In this document: piece by piece, positions 14,388 through 22,634 of the stretch | How the letters are laid out: each line of letters starts with the position of its first letter | Position numbering within the stretch: the first letter of the stretch is position 1 | NCBI GenBank assembly: GCA_947499775.1 | Contig: CANMPY010000004.1 | Location: forward strand, 1 to 25,154 | Length of the DNA stretch: 25,154 nucleotides | Reading direction: 5' to 3' | Origin: Bacteroidota bacterium | GTDB taxonomy: Bacteria > Bacteroidota > Bacteroidia > NS11-12g > UBA9320 | The notes under the pieces: generated by a model | The model's input: only the letters and a program-made list of their open reading frames with translations | What the model was told of the DNA's origin: nothing | Databases searched by the model: none | Made by a program: the position numbers and the translations under genes

Positions 14388-17300
14388 ATGAATTTTAATT
14401 TTCTAAACCTATGGGCAAGTTTTGTCTTTTGCCTATTCCTTTCTTTTAATTCGTATTCACAGCTTCCAAAAGGGATTATTGCCGATCCGGCAACTGGTTC
14501 AGGACGAGTAGTGTTAGACCCTAATTTGGACGGTTGGATTACTACCACCGGAGCTGCGTTCATATCACAAGATTCGTCGGAAAGTGAAATTCTTTATAAA
14601 AAAATGGTAATAATTTCGGAGCCTAACAGCGATTTAGGAGCGGGGCCCAATTGCGGATATACCGATTTTGTTTATTCTACAACTCCGGGTATGACAATGG
14701 CAGGAGGATATTATCTGGACGCCAACAACAATTGGTTAATTCGCCTGCGACTTAGCCGTTTCTTACCCAATTCAAAAAGTTATAGCTTAATGATAGATAC
14801 CGACTTAAAAATGGGTTCTAGCGGGGTAAATAAAGACCCGGGGTATGTAAACGGCAATCCAGGTTTTGAAATAGAAGTTTTGGTATCTACCGCCAATCCA
14901 GGAGGCGTATTTATTTACGATGTAAACAATACAACAACTCCTGTGCAAAAAGTGTCTTATACCGGACATACCAATTATCAACGTTCTCTTGCCAAATCAA
15001 ACGAATGCAGTGATGAAGATGCATTTCTTGATTTTTTTATACCTTTTGCTGCCCTTACCACCCATTTTGGCATAAGTTCATCCACCCCACTTAGATGGGT
15101 GCTTACCGATAATATGTCGGCTGAAGAATCTACCATCGGCCATTTGTCTAATATTTCTGATTTATACGGTTCGTCCAAATATACCGAGGCAGGTATTCTT
15201 GAAAATATAGAAAATTTTACGCCTACCTGTGCTTCGTGTACTCCCGGTAAGTTACGATCTGTTTGCCCGGTCATTAATTCGCCCATTTCTAACGGGGCAA
15301 CCAGTATTAGTGGTACCGGTACCGATGGCGATACCATAAAATTATATAAGAAAAATGGAACCGCTACGCGTATTCCTAATACCTCAACATATACCATTGT
15401 TTCAGGCAGTGCTTGGACTATAACCGGCCTGAGCAGTATTGCAACCGGTGATTCAATAGGCGCAACGGCTACCACACCCGGAAGAGGTGAATCTATCAAT
15501 AATTGCAATGTTGCTATTGTTAAATCATGCGGAGTAATTCCTGCTTTAACACTTACTGGGATGACTTGTAGTACAAAAGGAATTTGCTATAGCGGTGGGG
15601 CAGCTGTTCCCGGAGCTAGTATTACAGTGTATTATAATGGATCATTAGTATCCCCCTATGCTCCAAGTACTGTAAATGGAAGTGGAAATTTTGGCTGGGA
15701 TTGCGTTGCGGGAGGATGCGGTGCTGGAGGTGCGGGTTGTTTAACAGGGAATTCATCTGTTCAGGTTTTTCAAACAGTGGGTGGTTGTATTTCACAACCG
15801 CTTTGTATGAACGTAGTAAATGGAGGAAGTACTGGTGCAGCAACATCTGGAACATTTACTACAGCCCCAATAATTACTACAAACCCAATAATTAATGGTA
15901 CTTCCCCGATTATTGGAACCTGTCCTTCGGGTGCCTTGGTGACCCTTTTTGCAGATGGTACACAAATAGGCAGCGTAACGGGTAGTACAAGTTGGTCAAT
16001 CACTCCTTCTCCTTCTTTAAGTACCGACGCAGTGCTAAGTGCGTATGCAAAAACAACATCAATATGTACTTCCGTGGCCTCTTCCACGGTTACGGTTGCC
16101 CGGCTATCAAACCCTCCAGTGGTTAATTCTGCGGGTTGTGGAACGGTAATTACCGTTAATGGATCGTCCGCTGAGATTACTGGAAGTAAAATACTTTTAT
16201 ACGATAACGGTAATTTAAAAGACAGCACTAACGTTGCTTCTTCAGGAACCTGGAGTAAAACTAGTTCTACTTCGTATTCAGGACCTATTACGGCTAAATG
16301 CAGAATTAGTGGAGGAACCTTAAGCTCATCCTCTAATTCCGTTTCCATTTTATCTCAAACATCGGATGGCTCGTTGTCAATTACTACCAGCCCCATTACA
16401 GATGCTCTAACCACGATTAGTGGTGCAGGTACATCAGGCAATACCATCAAGTTATATGTAGATGGTGTTCAAATCGGAACCACAACAGTGAGTAGTGGGT
16501 CATGGACGGTTAGCGGCTTAACCGCTGGCGAAGATCTTTTTCAGAGCGGTATTATCACAGCTACCTCTACCTCCTCTGGGAGTTGTGCATCGAATCCTAC
16601 CAATAATGTAACCATCACCTGTGTAAGCCCGGCCGATTTGGGAGCTACTTCCAGTGTATCTACATGCCAGGGAAGTGTAGCTACAGGAATAGTTATAAAT
16701 AATTCGGAAGTAGGAACCGTGTATCAATTGTATAATAGCGCAACACCATTTGGTGAAGCAGTTTTAGGAACGGGTGGAACCATTAGTTTAATTTCAGAAA
16801 CCATGAGTACTTCAACAACTCTTAGTGTAAAAGCAATTAAAACATCTTCTTGCGCCACTACCTTCAGCGGAACTATTGCGGTAACAGTAAATCCTCCTGA
16901 CAGTTGTTGGTATGGCCGGGTGAGCACCGATTGGTTTGATGCCAGAAACTGGTGCTTGAGTGGAAATATTCCAACTGCCACTACCAAAACAAAAATTTTG
17001 GGTTCAGCTGCCTTTATGCCGATAATAGCAGCTTCAGGTGCGGTTTGTGATACCATGATCATAAATACAGGAGCCACAGTTACCACTTCGGGATCACAAA
17101 ATTTAGATGTTTATGGTGGATGGAATAATAATGGAACGTATACTGCCAATAGCGGAACGGTTTCATTTAAAGACAACAATGGCCAATTGATTAAAGGAAG
17201 TTCTGTTACCACATTTAACAATCTCACCATTAACAATACGAGTGCAGCAGGTATTACGCTACAACAAGACGCCAATGTAACGGGAGTGTTGACCTTAACC

Positions 17301-18389
17301 GATGGAATTGTAAATACTACGTCAACTAATTTATTAAGTCTTTCCAATACAGCCTCTTCAGCTTCGGCAAGCACGGCAAGTTTTGTAGATGGTCCCATGG
17401 AAAAATCGGGTACTACAACCTTTACCTTTCCTGTGGGCGACGGAGTGCGATATGCTCCTATAGCTATTGGAGCTCCAACAACAACCGCTGTTTATGTAGC
17501 GCAATATTTCGCCAACGGATATTCTAACCAATCGTCTATGTCAAGCTCTACCACTCCGGTACTTACCAAAGTAAGCAGTACAGAATATTGGCAGTTGGAT
17601 CAAACTTCGGGAGGGAATGCAACGGTTATCATGGATTGGAATAACAACAATAATTCAAGCGGGGTTAGCAATTGCACCGATTTAAGAATAGCCAAATGGA
17701 GCGGAAGCGATTGGCAAAATAATAACAACGCCAGCACTTGTCCTCTAGGATGCGGTTCCACTGGCTGTATTTTAAGCAGCAGTGTGGTTAGTTCCTTTGG
17801 TACCTTTACTTTTGGTTCGGTGAATGCTTCCACCAACCCGCTTCCGGTTACCTTGGTTTCCTTTACAGGAATATGTAAAGAAGACGATGTGCAATTAAAT
17901 TGGACCACCACCAGCGAAATAAATAACGATTATTTTACCATTGAACGAGGCCTGAGCGAAACCGATTTTAAAGCTATAGGCACCATAAAAGGTTCGGGCA
18001 ATTCGAGTCAACTTTTAAACTACCAATTTATAGATAGGGAGGCCATAAAAACTACTTTGCCCGGAACTACTTGGTTTTACAAGCTTAAGCAAACCGATTT
18101 TAACGGCCAGTTCGAATACTCAAGTAGCATTACCGCAGATAATTGCCGAACTAATACCAAGGCTATTCTGTTATATCCAAATGTAACCAATGGAAGAGTT
18201 CAGGTTATCAATAATTCAGATCAGGCTGCAATGCTTGAAATTTACAATTTGATGGGGGCCTCGGTTTACACTGCGCAAATTAGCAATGCAAATGCCGAGC
18301 TGTGTTTGAATTTGCCAGTTGGAATGTATTATTACGTATTGAAAAACAAGGATGAATGGTTTGGTAAAGGTAAATTAATGCTTAAATAA
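14388..18389 (+). CDS. Large secreted multidomain protein with T9SS type A sorting domain
   Basis: This 1333-residue protein begins with a signal peptide (MNFNFLNLWASF... ending FNSYSQ, about 1-25). Residues about 30-260 are an N-terminal beta domain (DPNLDGWITT, MIDTDLKMG). Residues about 299-830 hold five or six diverged Ig-like modules with a recurring TIKLY-DG-W-ITGL pattern and paired cysteines. Residues about 834-1150 are repetitive beta-strand sequence rich in Thr, Ser, Asn and Gly. A fibronectin-type domain starts near 1152 (LPVTLVSF, DVQLNW). The last about 75 residues are the T9SS sorting domain (LLYPNVTNGRVQV, LPVGMYYYVLKN). It is exported by Sec, passes T9SS and is likely attached to or released from the surface. 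Its task is unknown, with adhesion possible. I chose ATG 14388 over an in-frame TTG at 14379. Confidence 0.9.
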   Translation: MNFNFLNLWASFVFCLFLSFNSYSQLPKGIIADPATGSGRVVLDPNLDGWITTTGAAFISQDSSESEILYKKMVIISEPNSDLGAGPNCGYTDFVYSTTPGMTMAGGYYLDANNNWLIRLRLSRFLPNSKSYSLMIDTDLKMGSSGVNKDPGYVNGNPGFEIEVLVSTANPGGVFIYDVNNTTTPVQKVSYTGHTNYQRSLAKSNECSDEDAFLDFFIPFAALTTHFGISSSTPLRWVLTDNMSAEESTIGHLSNISDLYGSSKYTEAGILENIENFTPTCASCTPGKLRSVCPVINSPISNGATSISGTGTDGDTIKLYKKNGTATRIPNTSTYTIVSGSAWTITGLSSIATGDSIGATATTPGRGESINNCNVAIVKSCGVIPALTLTGMTCSTKGICYSGGAAVPGASITVYYNGSLVSPYAPSTVNGSGNFGWDCVAGGCGAGGAGCLTGNSSVQVFQTVGGCISQPLCMNVVNGGSTGAATSGTFTTAPIITTNPIINGTSPIIGTCPSGALVTLFADGTQIGSVTGSTSWSITPSPSLSTDAVLSAYAKTTSICTSVASSTVTVARLSNPPVVNSAGCGTVITVNGSSAEITGSKILLYDNGNLKDSTNVASSGTWSKTSSTSYSGPITAKCRISGGTLSSSSNSVSILSQTSDGSLSITTSPITDALTTISGAGTSGNTIKLYVDGVQIGTTTVSSGSWTVSGLTAGEDLFQSGIITATSTSSGSCASNPTNNVTITCVSPADLGATSSVSTCQGSVATGIVINNSEVGTVYQLYNSATPFGEAVLGTGGTISLISETMSTSTTLSVKAIKTSSCATTFSGTIAVTVNPPDSCWYGRVSTDWFDARNWCLSGNIPTATTKTKILGSAAFMPIIAASGAVCDTMIINTGATVTTSGSQNLDVYGGWNNNGTYTANSGTVSFKDNNGQLIKGSSVTTFNNLTINNTSAAGITLQQDANVTGVLTLTDGIVNTTSTNLLSLSNTASSASASTASFVDGPMEKSGTTTFTFPVGDGVRYAPIAIGAPTTTAVYVAQYFANGYSNQSSMSSSTTPVLTKVSSTEYWQLDQTSGGNATVIMDWNNNNNSSGVSNCTDLRIAKWSGSDWQNNNNASTCPLGCGSTGCILSSSVVSSFGTFTFGSVNASTNPLPVTLVSFTGICKEDDVQLNWTTTSEINNDYFTIERGLSETDFKAIGTIKGSGNSSQLLNYQFIDREAIKTTLPGTTWFYKLKQTDFNGQFEYSSSITADNCRTNTKAILLYPNVTNGRVQVINNSDQAAMLEIYNLMGASVYTAQISNANAELCLNLPVGMYYYVLKNKDEWFGKGKLMLK

Positions 18390-18453
18390 GCAGCTATAAA
18401 GAAAACCGGGAGCCTATACATGCCCAATTTGCAGAGAGGGGTATATTTTGTAA

Positions 18454-18915
18454 TTACTTTTTTTTCTTGAATTGGGCCTCATATTTTTCAATCCATTCAT
18501 TCGCAGTCATTTTTTTCATTAACTCGCCAACGAGTTCGTAGGGGATATCATCTAATTTATTAAAACGAACACAACTTTTGCCTATGTCGAGTTTTTGTTT
18601 GCAATGTTTTGGATATTCGCCAACAAACCAATTATATAAAACAGGATCGGCATAAATACCCATGTGATAAAAATTAATGGAATCTTTTTGCGATGCAATT
18701 CCTGCGAATGGAAGCGGTTCGCTTGGCTTACAATGGTATCCCGAAGGATAAATAGAATGGGGCACAACATACCCTAATCCACCATAGCTGATGCCAGGTT
18801 CAAAACCAACGGGAAGGTTTTTTAAAATAACGTCGTGTAATTTGTTGAACGGCTCGGCCCTATCTGCTGGAAGGCTAGTGAGAATTTCATGAACGGTTTT
18901 TCCGATTGCTTTCAT
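18454..18915 (-). CDS. DUF1801 family protein
   Basis: This 153-residue cytosolic protein has the DUF1801 (YdhG-like) layout: a helical N-terminus (VHEILTSLPADRAEPFNKLHDVI), ISYGGLGYVVPHSIYP in the core, and a later DIGKSCVRFNKLDDIP segment that ends the fold. The function of the family is unknown; structures show a small alpha/beta fold related to iron-sulphur scaffold-like and frataxin-like folds only loosely. Its start, ATG 18915, is clean. It follows the SRPBCC gene by 97 nt on the same strand. DUF1801, AHSA1-type SRPBCC and DUF2200 genes commonly group in Bacteroidota, and all three types are found here. Confidence 0.85.
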   Translation of the reverse strand: MKAIGKTVHEILTSLPADRAEPFNKLHDVILKNLPVGFEPGISYGGLGYVVPHSIYPSGYHCKPSEPLPFAGIASQKDSINFYHMGIYADPVLYNWFVGEYPKHCKQKLDIGKSCVRFNKLDDIPYELVGELMKKMTANEWIEKYEAQFKKKK

Positions 18916-19012
18916 TAATTATAGATTAGGAGTTTACCCTTTATTTTGCAGGCCATGCTTAAGGTGCTTTGGTGCAATTAAACGGTTTATCTAGTTTGTA
19001 ATATTCATTATT

Positions 19013-19507
19013 TTAACAATTTACCATCCCTTTATGCATGCTGTTCCGGTTTCTAAGGTCAAGTCCACCTTCGTAAACCGATTTTAGATTTAAAAGAAAG
19101 AATGACCAACCCGAATCGCATCCAAGTCTAATTTCTCGTTTTGAGCGGTCATCAGTTGGGATATTTTTTTGGATAAGTTCAACAATAACCATATCCTGAT
19201 GAACTGAAAGTTTAACATCAACCAAACATTCGCCAGCAAACGTAAACTGAATAAAATCTTTTCCATTGGCTTTCATAATATTACCTTGCTCGGTAAGGTC
19301 ATACAATAACCAATTCCATTGGTAAGAAAATCCCTTTTCAATTTGTTTTTTTTGGCCAATTGGGTTTCCATTAAGGTTCATGAAAATACACTTACTTAAA
19401 AACCATTTTTCAATATCCTCTGCCATCGTCCAGGCATTATAAATGTCGGATAGGGAAGCTTTAACCGCTATTTTCTTTGTAAACGTGGTCCAATCAAAAT
19501 TTTTCAT
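19013..19507 (-). CDS. SRPBCC (AHSA1-like) domain protein
   Basis: This 164-residue protein has the START/Bet v 1-like fold typical of AHSA1 proteins: IAVKASLSDIYNAWTMAEDIEKWFL at the N-terminus, internal strands GFSYQWNWLLYDLTEQGNI and DFIQFTFAGECLVDVKLSV, and a C-terminal helix GWSFFLLNLKSVYEGGLDLR. These proteins bind hydrophobic ligands or act as chaperone-like partners, and the ligand is unknown. The frame is open further upstream to 19585, but the extra 26 residues lack family similarity, so the ATG at 19507 (MKNFDWTTFTKKI) is preferred. It precedes the DUF1801 gene. Confidence 0.85.
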   Translation of the reverse strand: MKNFDWTTFTKKIAVKASLSDIYNAWTMAEDIEKWFLSKCIFMNLNGNPIGQKKQIEKGFSYQWNWLLYDLTEQGNIMKANGKDFIQFTFAGECLVDVKLSVHQDMVIVELIQKNIPTDDRSKREIRLGCDSGWSFFLLNLKSVYEGGLDLRNRNSMHKGMVNC

Positions 19508-19730
19508 AGTATAGATTTTACACGGTCTTTTTTTAAGGTTTCTGTTAAGGGTTATTATTTTGGCTCTTAATAACACTTGATGCACTTAATATTTTATCGT
19601 TTGTAAAATTAAGTCACGGTGAAAGCTAAATAATGCATACAAATTTAGGAGTATCTATAAACTTTTCATACCCTAACTCAACCTTTGGCTAAGAATGTTT
19701 TATTATGTTGATTTTTACCAATCGTTGCTA

Positions 19731-19933
19731 TTAGGATCTTAATATTTTTTCAATCTTTTTTTTCTTAGCTAATTCATCCACCAATTTATACAAATAAGGT
19801 GTTTGCCTTGTTAATATATTTTCTACCTCATTAATCTTTTATCCGCAAATAAAGCCTGTGATGACATAGGCATTTGGATTTAAGCTGGCTCTTTCAAAAA
19901 AAAGGAGTAAATATTGAGTTGTGCCAGTTTTGG
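19731..19933 (-). pseudogene. DUF2200 gene remnant (C-terminal half, frameshift and nonsense codon)
   Basis: The reverse strand reads LAQLNIYSFF up to an A8/T8 run (19903-19896), where the frame shifts, then ERASLNPNAYVITGFICG, a TAA codon, and KINEVENILTRQTPYLYKLV, DELAKKKKIEKILRS and a normal stop at 19731. From memory this matches the C-terminal half of DUF2200 (NPN..LI.G.VCG..VEEIEDP....RYLDKLIDELAKGK..EKILR). The N-terminal half (with the WLTGY motif) is missing. The surrounding 516-bp gap (19508-20023) otherwise holds no gene, only AT-rich sequence and the promoter of the lipoprotein gene. DUF2200 has no known function. Confidence 0.75.
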
Positions 19934-19990
19934 GATATATATGGGGTTAATAGGAAATAATTTTTAATGAAAATTGTTAAACTATTGTCT

Positions 19991-19998
19991 TAAATTTG
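19991..19998 (+). promoter_or_regulatory. Candidate -7 box of the 20024 lipoprotein gene
   Basis: TAAATTTG matches TAnnTTTG and lies 25 nt before the ATG, giving a leader of about 20 nt. The nearest TTG (19974-19976) is only 14 nt upstream, so the -33 element is poor. Confidence 0.4.
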
Positions 19999-20023
19999 TT
20001 ATTAAACTTTAAACTAAATAATT

Positions 20024-20569
20024 ATGAAAACACTTAGCGTATCCATTCTTGCCTTATTATGCTTTACTTTCTCCGGATGTAAAGATGAATTATTCGATCT
20101 TAAATTTGGACTAAACACCAAAGAAATGCTTTTTACCCTTGATCCAACCTTGACGGCTGGTGAAATTATTCTAAGCCCTCAAACTCAAAACATCAATTTA
20201 GATAGTTTGGCAATGGCTTATGGCGCTGACATTAGTAAAATTCAATCGGTAACTGTCAAGAAAATTACTGCATCTATTGTAAATCCTACCACCTCTAATT
20301 TTGATATTTTAGAAAGCGGTATTCTTAACATTAGTACCGGAAATATTGGAGATCCTGATTTTGATTTATTAAAAATTGCTGAATTTAATCAGGTACCCAA
20401 AGGCATAAAAGAGTTGAATATTAATCCATCCAGTGAAGATGTACTTAAATTTGCCAAAAAACCAAAATTGACAGTGTCTGGAAAATTAGTAACAAATGCT
20501 CCACTCATAACGGCAACAACCATTAAGTTGGTGGTTGATTTTGAAGTAGTCGCCAATCCGATAAAGTAA
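20024..20569 (+). CDS. Lipoprotein of unknown function with possible surface-export signal
   Basis: This 181-residue protein has a lipoprotein signal peptide with lipobox FSGC (Cys19). The residues after the cysteine are K-D-E, which fits the K(D/E)2 lipoprotein export signal described in Capnocytophaga, so the mature protein may be displayed on the cell surface. The mature part is a beta-sandwich-like sequence (IQSVTVKKITASIVNP, FDILESGILNIS, KLTVSGKLVTNAP, TIKLVVDFEVVANP) without cysteines. The pattern suggests an immunoglobulin-like or LEA-14-like fold, but I do not recognise a named family. It is a single-gene unit with its own candidate promoter and a strong terminator directly behind it. 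Confidence 0.75.
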   Translation: MKTLSVSILALLCFTFSGCKDELFDLKFGLNTKEMLFTLDPTLTAGEIILSPQTQNINLDSLAMAYGADISKIQSVTVKKITASIVNPTTSNFDILESGILNISTGNIGDPDFDLLKIAEFNQVPKGIKELNINPSSEDVLKFAKKPKLTVSGKLVTNAPLITATTIKLVVDFEVVANPIK

Positions 20570-20581
20570 AACTAATGGTAT

Positions 20582-20620
20582 AAAAAAAGGCTGATTAGTT
20601 CTCTAATCAGCCTTTTTTTT
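20582..20620. terminator. Bidirectional intrinsic terminator
   Basis: GGCTGATTAG (20589-20598) pairs perfectly with CTAATCAGCC (20603-20612) around a TTCT loop, with A7 before and T8 after. It serves both the forward lipoprotein gene (ends 20569) and the reverse bacilliredoxin gene (ends 20640). Confidence 0.93.
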
Positions 20621-20639
20621 ATAAATTATTTAAGAGGAT

Positions 20640-21056
20640 TTAACAAAATTCCATATAAGCAGATCTAAGGTTATCTGCTATCATTTGAGCGGTTCTCCCT
20701 TCAATATTATGGCGCTCGATCATGTGCACCAATTGGCCATCTTTAAAAAGTGCAATAGCTGGGCTTGAAGGAGGGTAAGGCATCATATTTTCGCGCGCTT
20801 TAGCTACTGCTTCAATATCTTGCCCGGCAAAAACAGTTACTAGTTTATTAGGCTTATGGTCGCCATCTAGCGACTGGATTACGCCTGGTCGGCAGGAGCC
20901 TGCGGCACATCCACAAACAGAATTAACCACCAAAAGCATGGTGCCTTGATTTTGATTAAAAGCGGTATCGACATCTGCTTCGTTTTTTAGTTCTTCAAAT
21001 CCATTCTTGGATAATTCGGCCCGCATTGGGGTTACTAGCATTTCGGGGTATGGCAT
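20640..21056 (-). CDS. BrxA/BrxB family bacilliredoxin (YphP/YqiW type)
   Basis: This 138-residue thioredoxin-fold protein carries the hallmark CGC motif (48-50, VVNSVCGCAAGSCRPG) with a further cysteine at 55. The N-terminus MPYPEMLVTPMRAEL and the segment PYPPSSPAIALFKDG, with its conserved proline, match the family. Bacilliredoxins remove bacillithiol from mixed disulphides in Firmicutes. Bacteroidota make bacillithiol in some groups, so the same task is plausible, but it could also be a general disulphide isomerase. It is a single gene between a shared terminator and the divergent ahcY gene. Confidence 0.92.
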   Translation of the reverse strand: MPYPEMLVTPMRAELSKNGFEELKNEADVDTAFNQNQGTMLLVVNSVCGCAAGSCRPGVIQSLDGDHKPNKLVTVFAGQDIEAVAKARENMMPYPPSSPAIALFKDGQLVHMIERHNIEGRTAQMIADNLRSAYMEFC

Positions 21057-21075
21057 ACAAATATTTATTAGAATG

Positions 21076-21083
21076 CAAAGTTA
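21076..21083 (-). promoter_or_regulatory. Candidate -7 box of the bacilliredoxin gene
   Basis: TAACTTTG on the reverse strand (21083-21076) fits TAnnTTTG and is 19 nt before the ATG at 21056. No TTG is found at the expected -33 distance. Confidence 0.35.
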
Positions 21084-21162
21084 CATTCAATATATGATTT
21101 TTTATAGGATACGGTATTTAAAATATTAGTATTTTGATGGTCAAAAATAAATTTATAAAACT

Positions 21163-21170
21163 TACCTTTG
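21163..21170 (+). promoter_or_regulatory. Candidate -7 box of ahcY
   Basis: TACCTTTG fits TAnnTTTG and lies 13 nt before the ahcY ATG, giving a leader of only about 5-8 nt. The nearest upstream TTG (21134-21136) is 26 nt away, longer than usual. No SAH riboswitch could fit in such a short leader. Confidence 0.45.
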
Positions 21171-21183
21171 CCTGCTTAAAAAA

Positions 21184-22497
21184 ATGACACAACAATCAAC
21201 AACCTTAAACCACAAAGTAAAAGACATTGGACTAGCCGAATGGGGACGAAAAGAAATTAGACTAGCTGAGGCCGAAATGCCTGGCTTAATGACTTTGCGT
21301 AAGGAATATGGAAGCCAAAAACCATTAAAAGGCGCTAACATAGCAGGTTGTTTGCATATGACTATTCAAACTGCTGTGCTTATCGAAACCTTAATTGAAT
21401 TGGGTGCAGATGTAACGTGGTCTTCATGTAATATTTTTTCGACTCAGGATCATGCCGCAGCCGCAATTGCAGCTGAAGGTATTCCGGTTTTTGCTTGGAA
21501 AGGAATGAACAACGAAGAATTTGATTGGTGTATTGAACAAACCTTATTTGCGTTTAAAAATGGTGAACCACTAAATATGATTTTAGATGACGGTGGCGAT
21601 CTTACCAATATGGTTTTTGATAAATTTCCTGAGTTAATTAAGAACATTCGTGGATTAAGTGAAGAAACAACCACTGGAGTTCATCGCCTTTATGAGCGTA
21701 TGAAAAATGGCACCTTGCCTATGCCTGCAATCAATGTGAACGATTCGGTTACCAAATCGAAATTTGACAATAAATATGGCTGCAAAGAGTCGTTAGTTGA
21801 CGCTATTCGACGTGGAACCGATTTGATGCTAGCTGGAAAAGTAGGCGTGGTATGTGGTTATGGTGATGTAGGAAAAGGAAGTGCTGACAGTTTACGAAAC
21901 AATGGTGTTCGTGTAATGGTTACCGAAATTGATCCTATTTGTGCTTTGCAAGCTTCAATGGATGGTTATGAAGTAAAAACGTTAGAAAATGCCATTCCTG
22001 AATGTAATTTTATAGTTACAGCAACTGGCAATTGCAATATAGTTAGACCCGAACATTTTAAATTAATGCGCGATAAAGCAGTGGTTTGTAATATTGGGCA
22101 TTTCGATAATGAAATTGATATGGCTTGGTTAAATGATAACTACGGCAATACAATGTACACCGTTAAGCCACAGGTAGATGTTTATAATATTAATGGTCGC
22201 GAAATAATGGTATTGGCCGAAGGACGCTTAGTGAACTTGGGAGTAGCTATGGGACATCCGTCTTTTGTTATGTCCAATTCATTTACCAATCAAACTTTAG
22301 CGCAGCTTGAAATTTGGAATAATTATACGAATTATGAAAATCAAGTTTATGTTTTGCCAAAACATTTAGATGAAAAAGTAGCACGCTTACACCTTGCGCA
22401 CGTTGGCGTTGAGCTAACAACCCTAACTACTGAACAAGCAAATTACATAGGAGTAAGCGTAGATGGGCCTTATAAAGCCGACCAATACAGATATTAA
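21184..22497 (+). CDS. ahcY: S-adenosylhomocysteine hydrolase (adenosylhomocysteinase)
   Basis: This 437-residue cytosolic NAD-dependent enzyme splits S-adenosylhomocysteine into adenosine and homocysteine, removing the inhibitor made by all SAM methyltransferases. It shows AGCLHMTIQTAVLIETL (54-70), SSCNIFSTQDHAAAAI, the DDGGDLT loop, LMLAGKVGVVCGYGDVGKG with the Rossmann NAD-binding motif at 225-232, HFDNEIDM, and the C-terminal DQYRY ending that contacts NAD of the neighbouring subunit. The length lacks the roughly 40-residue insert of plant and some bacterial enzymes. It is a single-gene unit with a terminator right after it. Confidence 0.97.
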   Translation: MTQQSTTLNHKVKDIGLAEWGRKEIRLAEAEMPGLMTLRKEYGSQKPLKGANIAGCLHMTIQTAVLIETLIELGADVTWSSCNIFSTQDHAAAAIAAEGIPVFAWKGMNNEEFDWCIEQTLFAFKNGEPLNMILDDGGDLTNMVFDKFPELIKNIRGLSEETTTGVHRLYERMKNGTLPMPAINVNDSVTKSKFDNKYGCKESLVDAIRRGTDLMLAGKVGVVCGYGDVGKGSADSLRNNGVRVMVTEIDPICALQASMDGYEVKTLENAIPECNFIVTATGNCNIVRPEHFKLMRDKAVVCNIGHFDNEIDMAWLNDNYGNTMYTVKPQVDVYNINGREIMVLAEGRLVNLGVAMGHPSFVMSNSFTNQTLAQLEIWNNYTNYENQVYVLPKHLDEKVARLHLAHVGVELTTLTTEQANYIGVSVDGPYKADQYRY

Positions 22498-22528
22498 GAT
22501 TATTCAAACGAACTAATAAATAGTTTAT

Positions 22529-22560
22529 AAAGGCTTCATTTAATGAAGCCTTTGTTTGTT
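22529..22560 (+). terminator. Intrinsic terminator of ahcY
   Basis: AAAGGCTTCATT (22529-22540) and AATGAAGCCTTT (22542-22553) form a near-perfect hairpin, followed by TTTGTTTGTT. It begins 32 nt after the ahcY stop codon. Its tail overlaps the -33 element proposed for the next gene. Confidence 0.85.
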
Positions 22561-22584
22561 TATAACTAATTTGTTGTATTTTTG
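22556..22584 (+). promoter_or_regulatory. Candidate promoter of the PorG-like gene
   Basis: TTG (22556-22558), an 18-nt spacer and TATTTTTG (22577-22584) fit the Bacteroidota promoter pattern. The ATG at 22635 would follow a leader of about 45 nt. Confidence 0.5.
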
Positions 22585-22634
22585 ATACTGAACTTAATAT
22601 TATAATAAACTAAACTTTCTTTTTTAATACACTT

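Noticed and set aside
14978..17911. Several long reverse-strand frames (70-192 codons) across the T9SS cargo gene
   Set aside because: They mirror the Thr/Ser-rich forward gene, lack family similarity and promoters, and change frame at random. The forward frame has a signal peptide, domains and a sorting domain.
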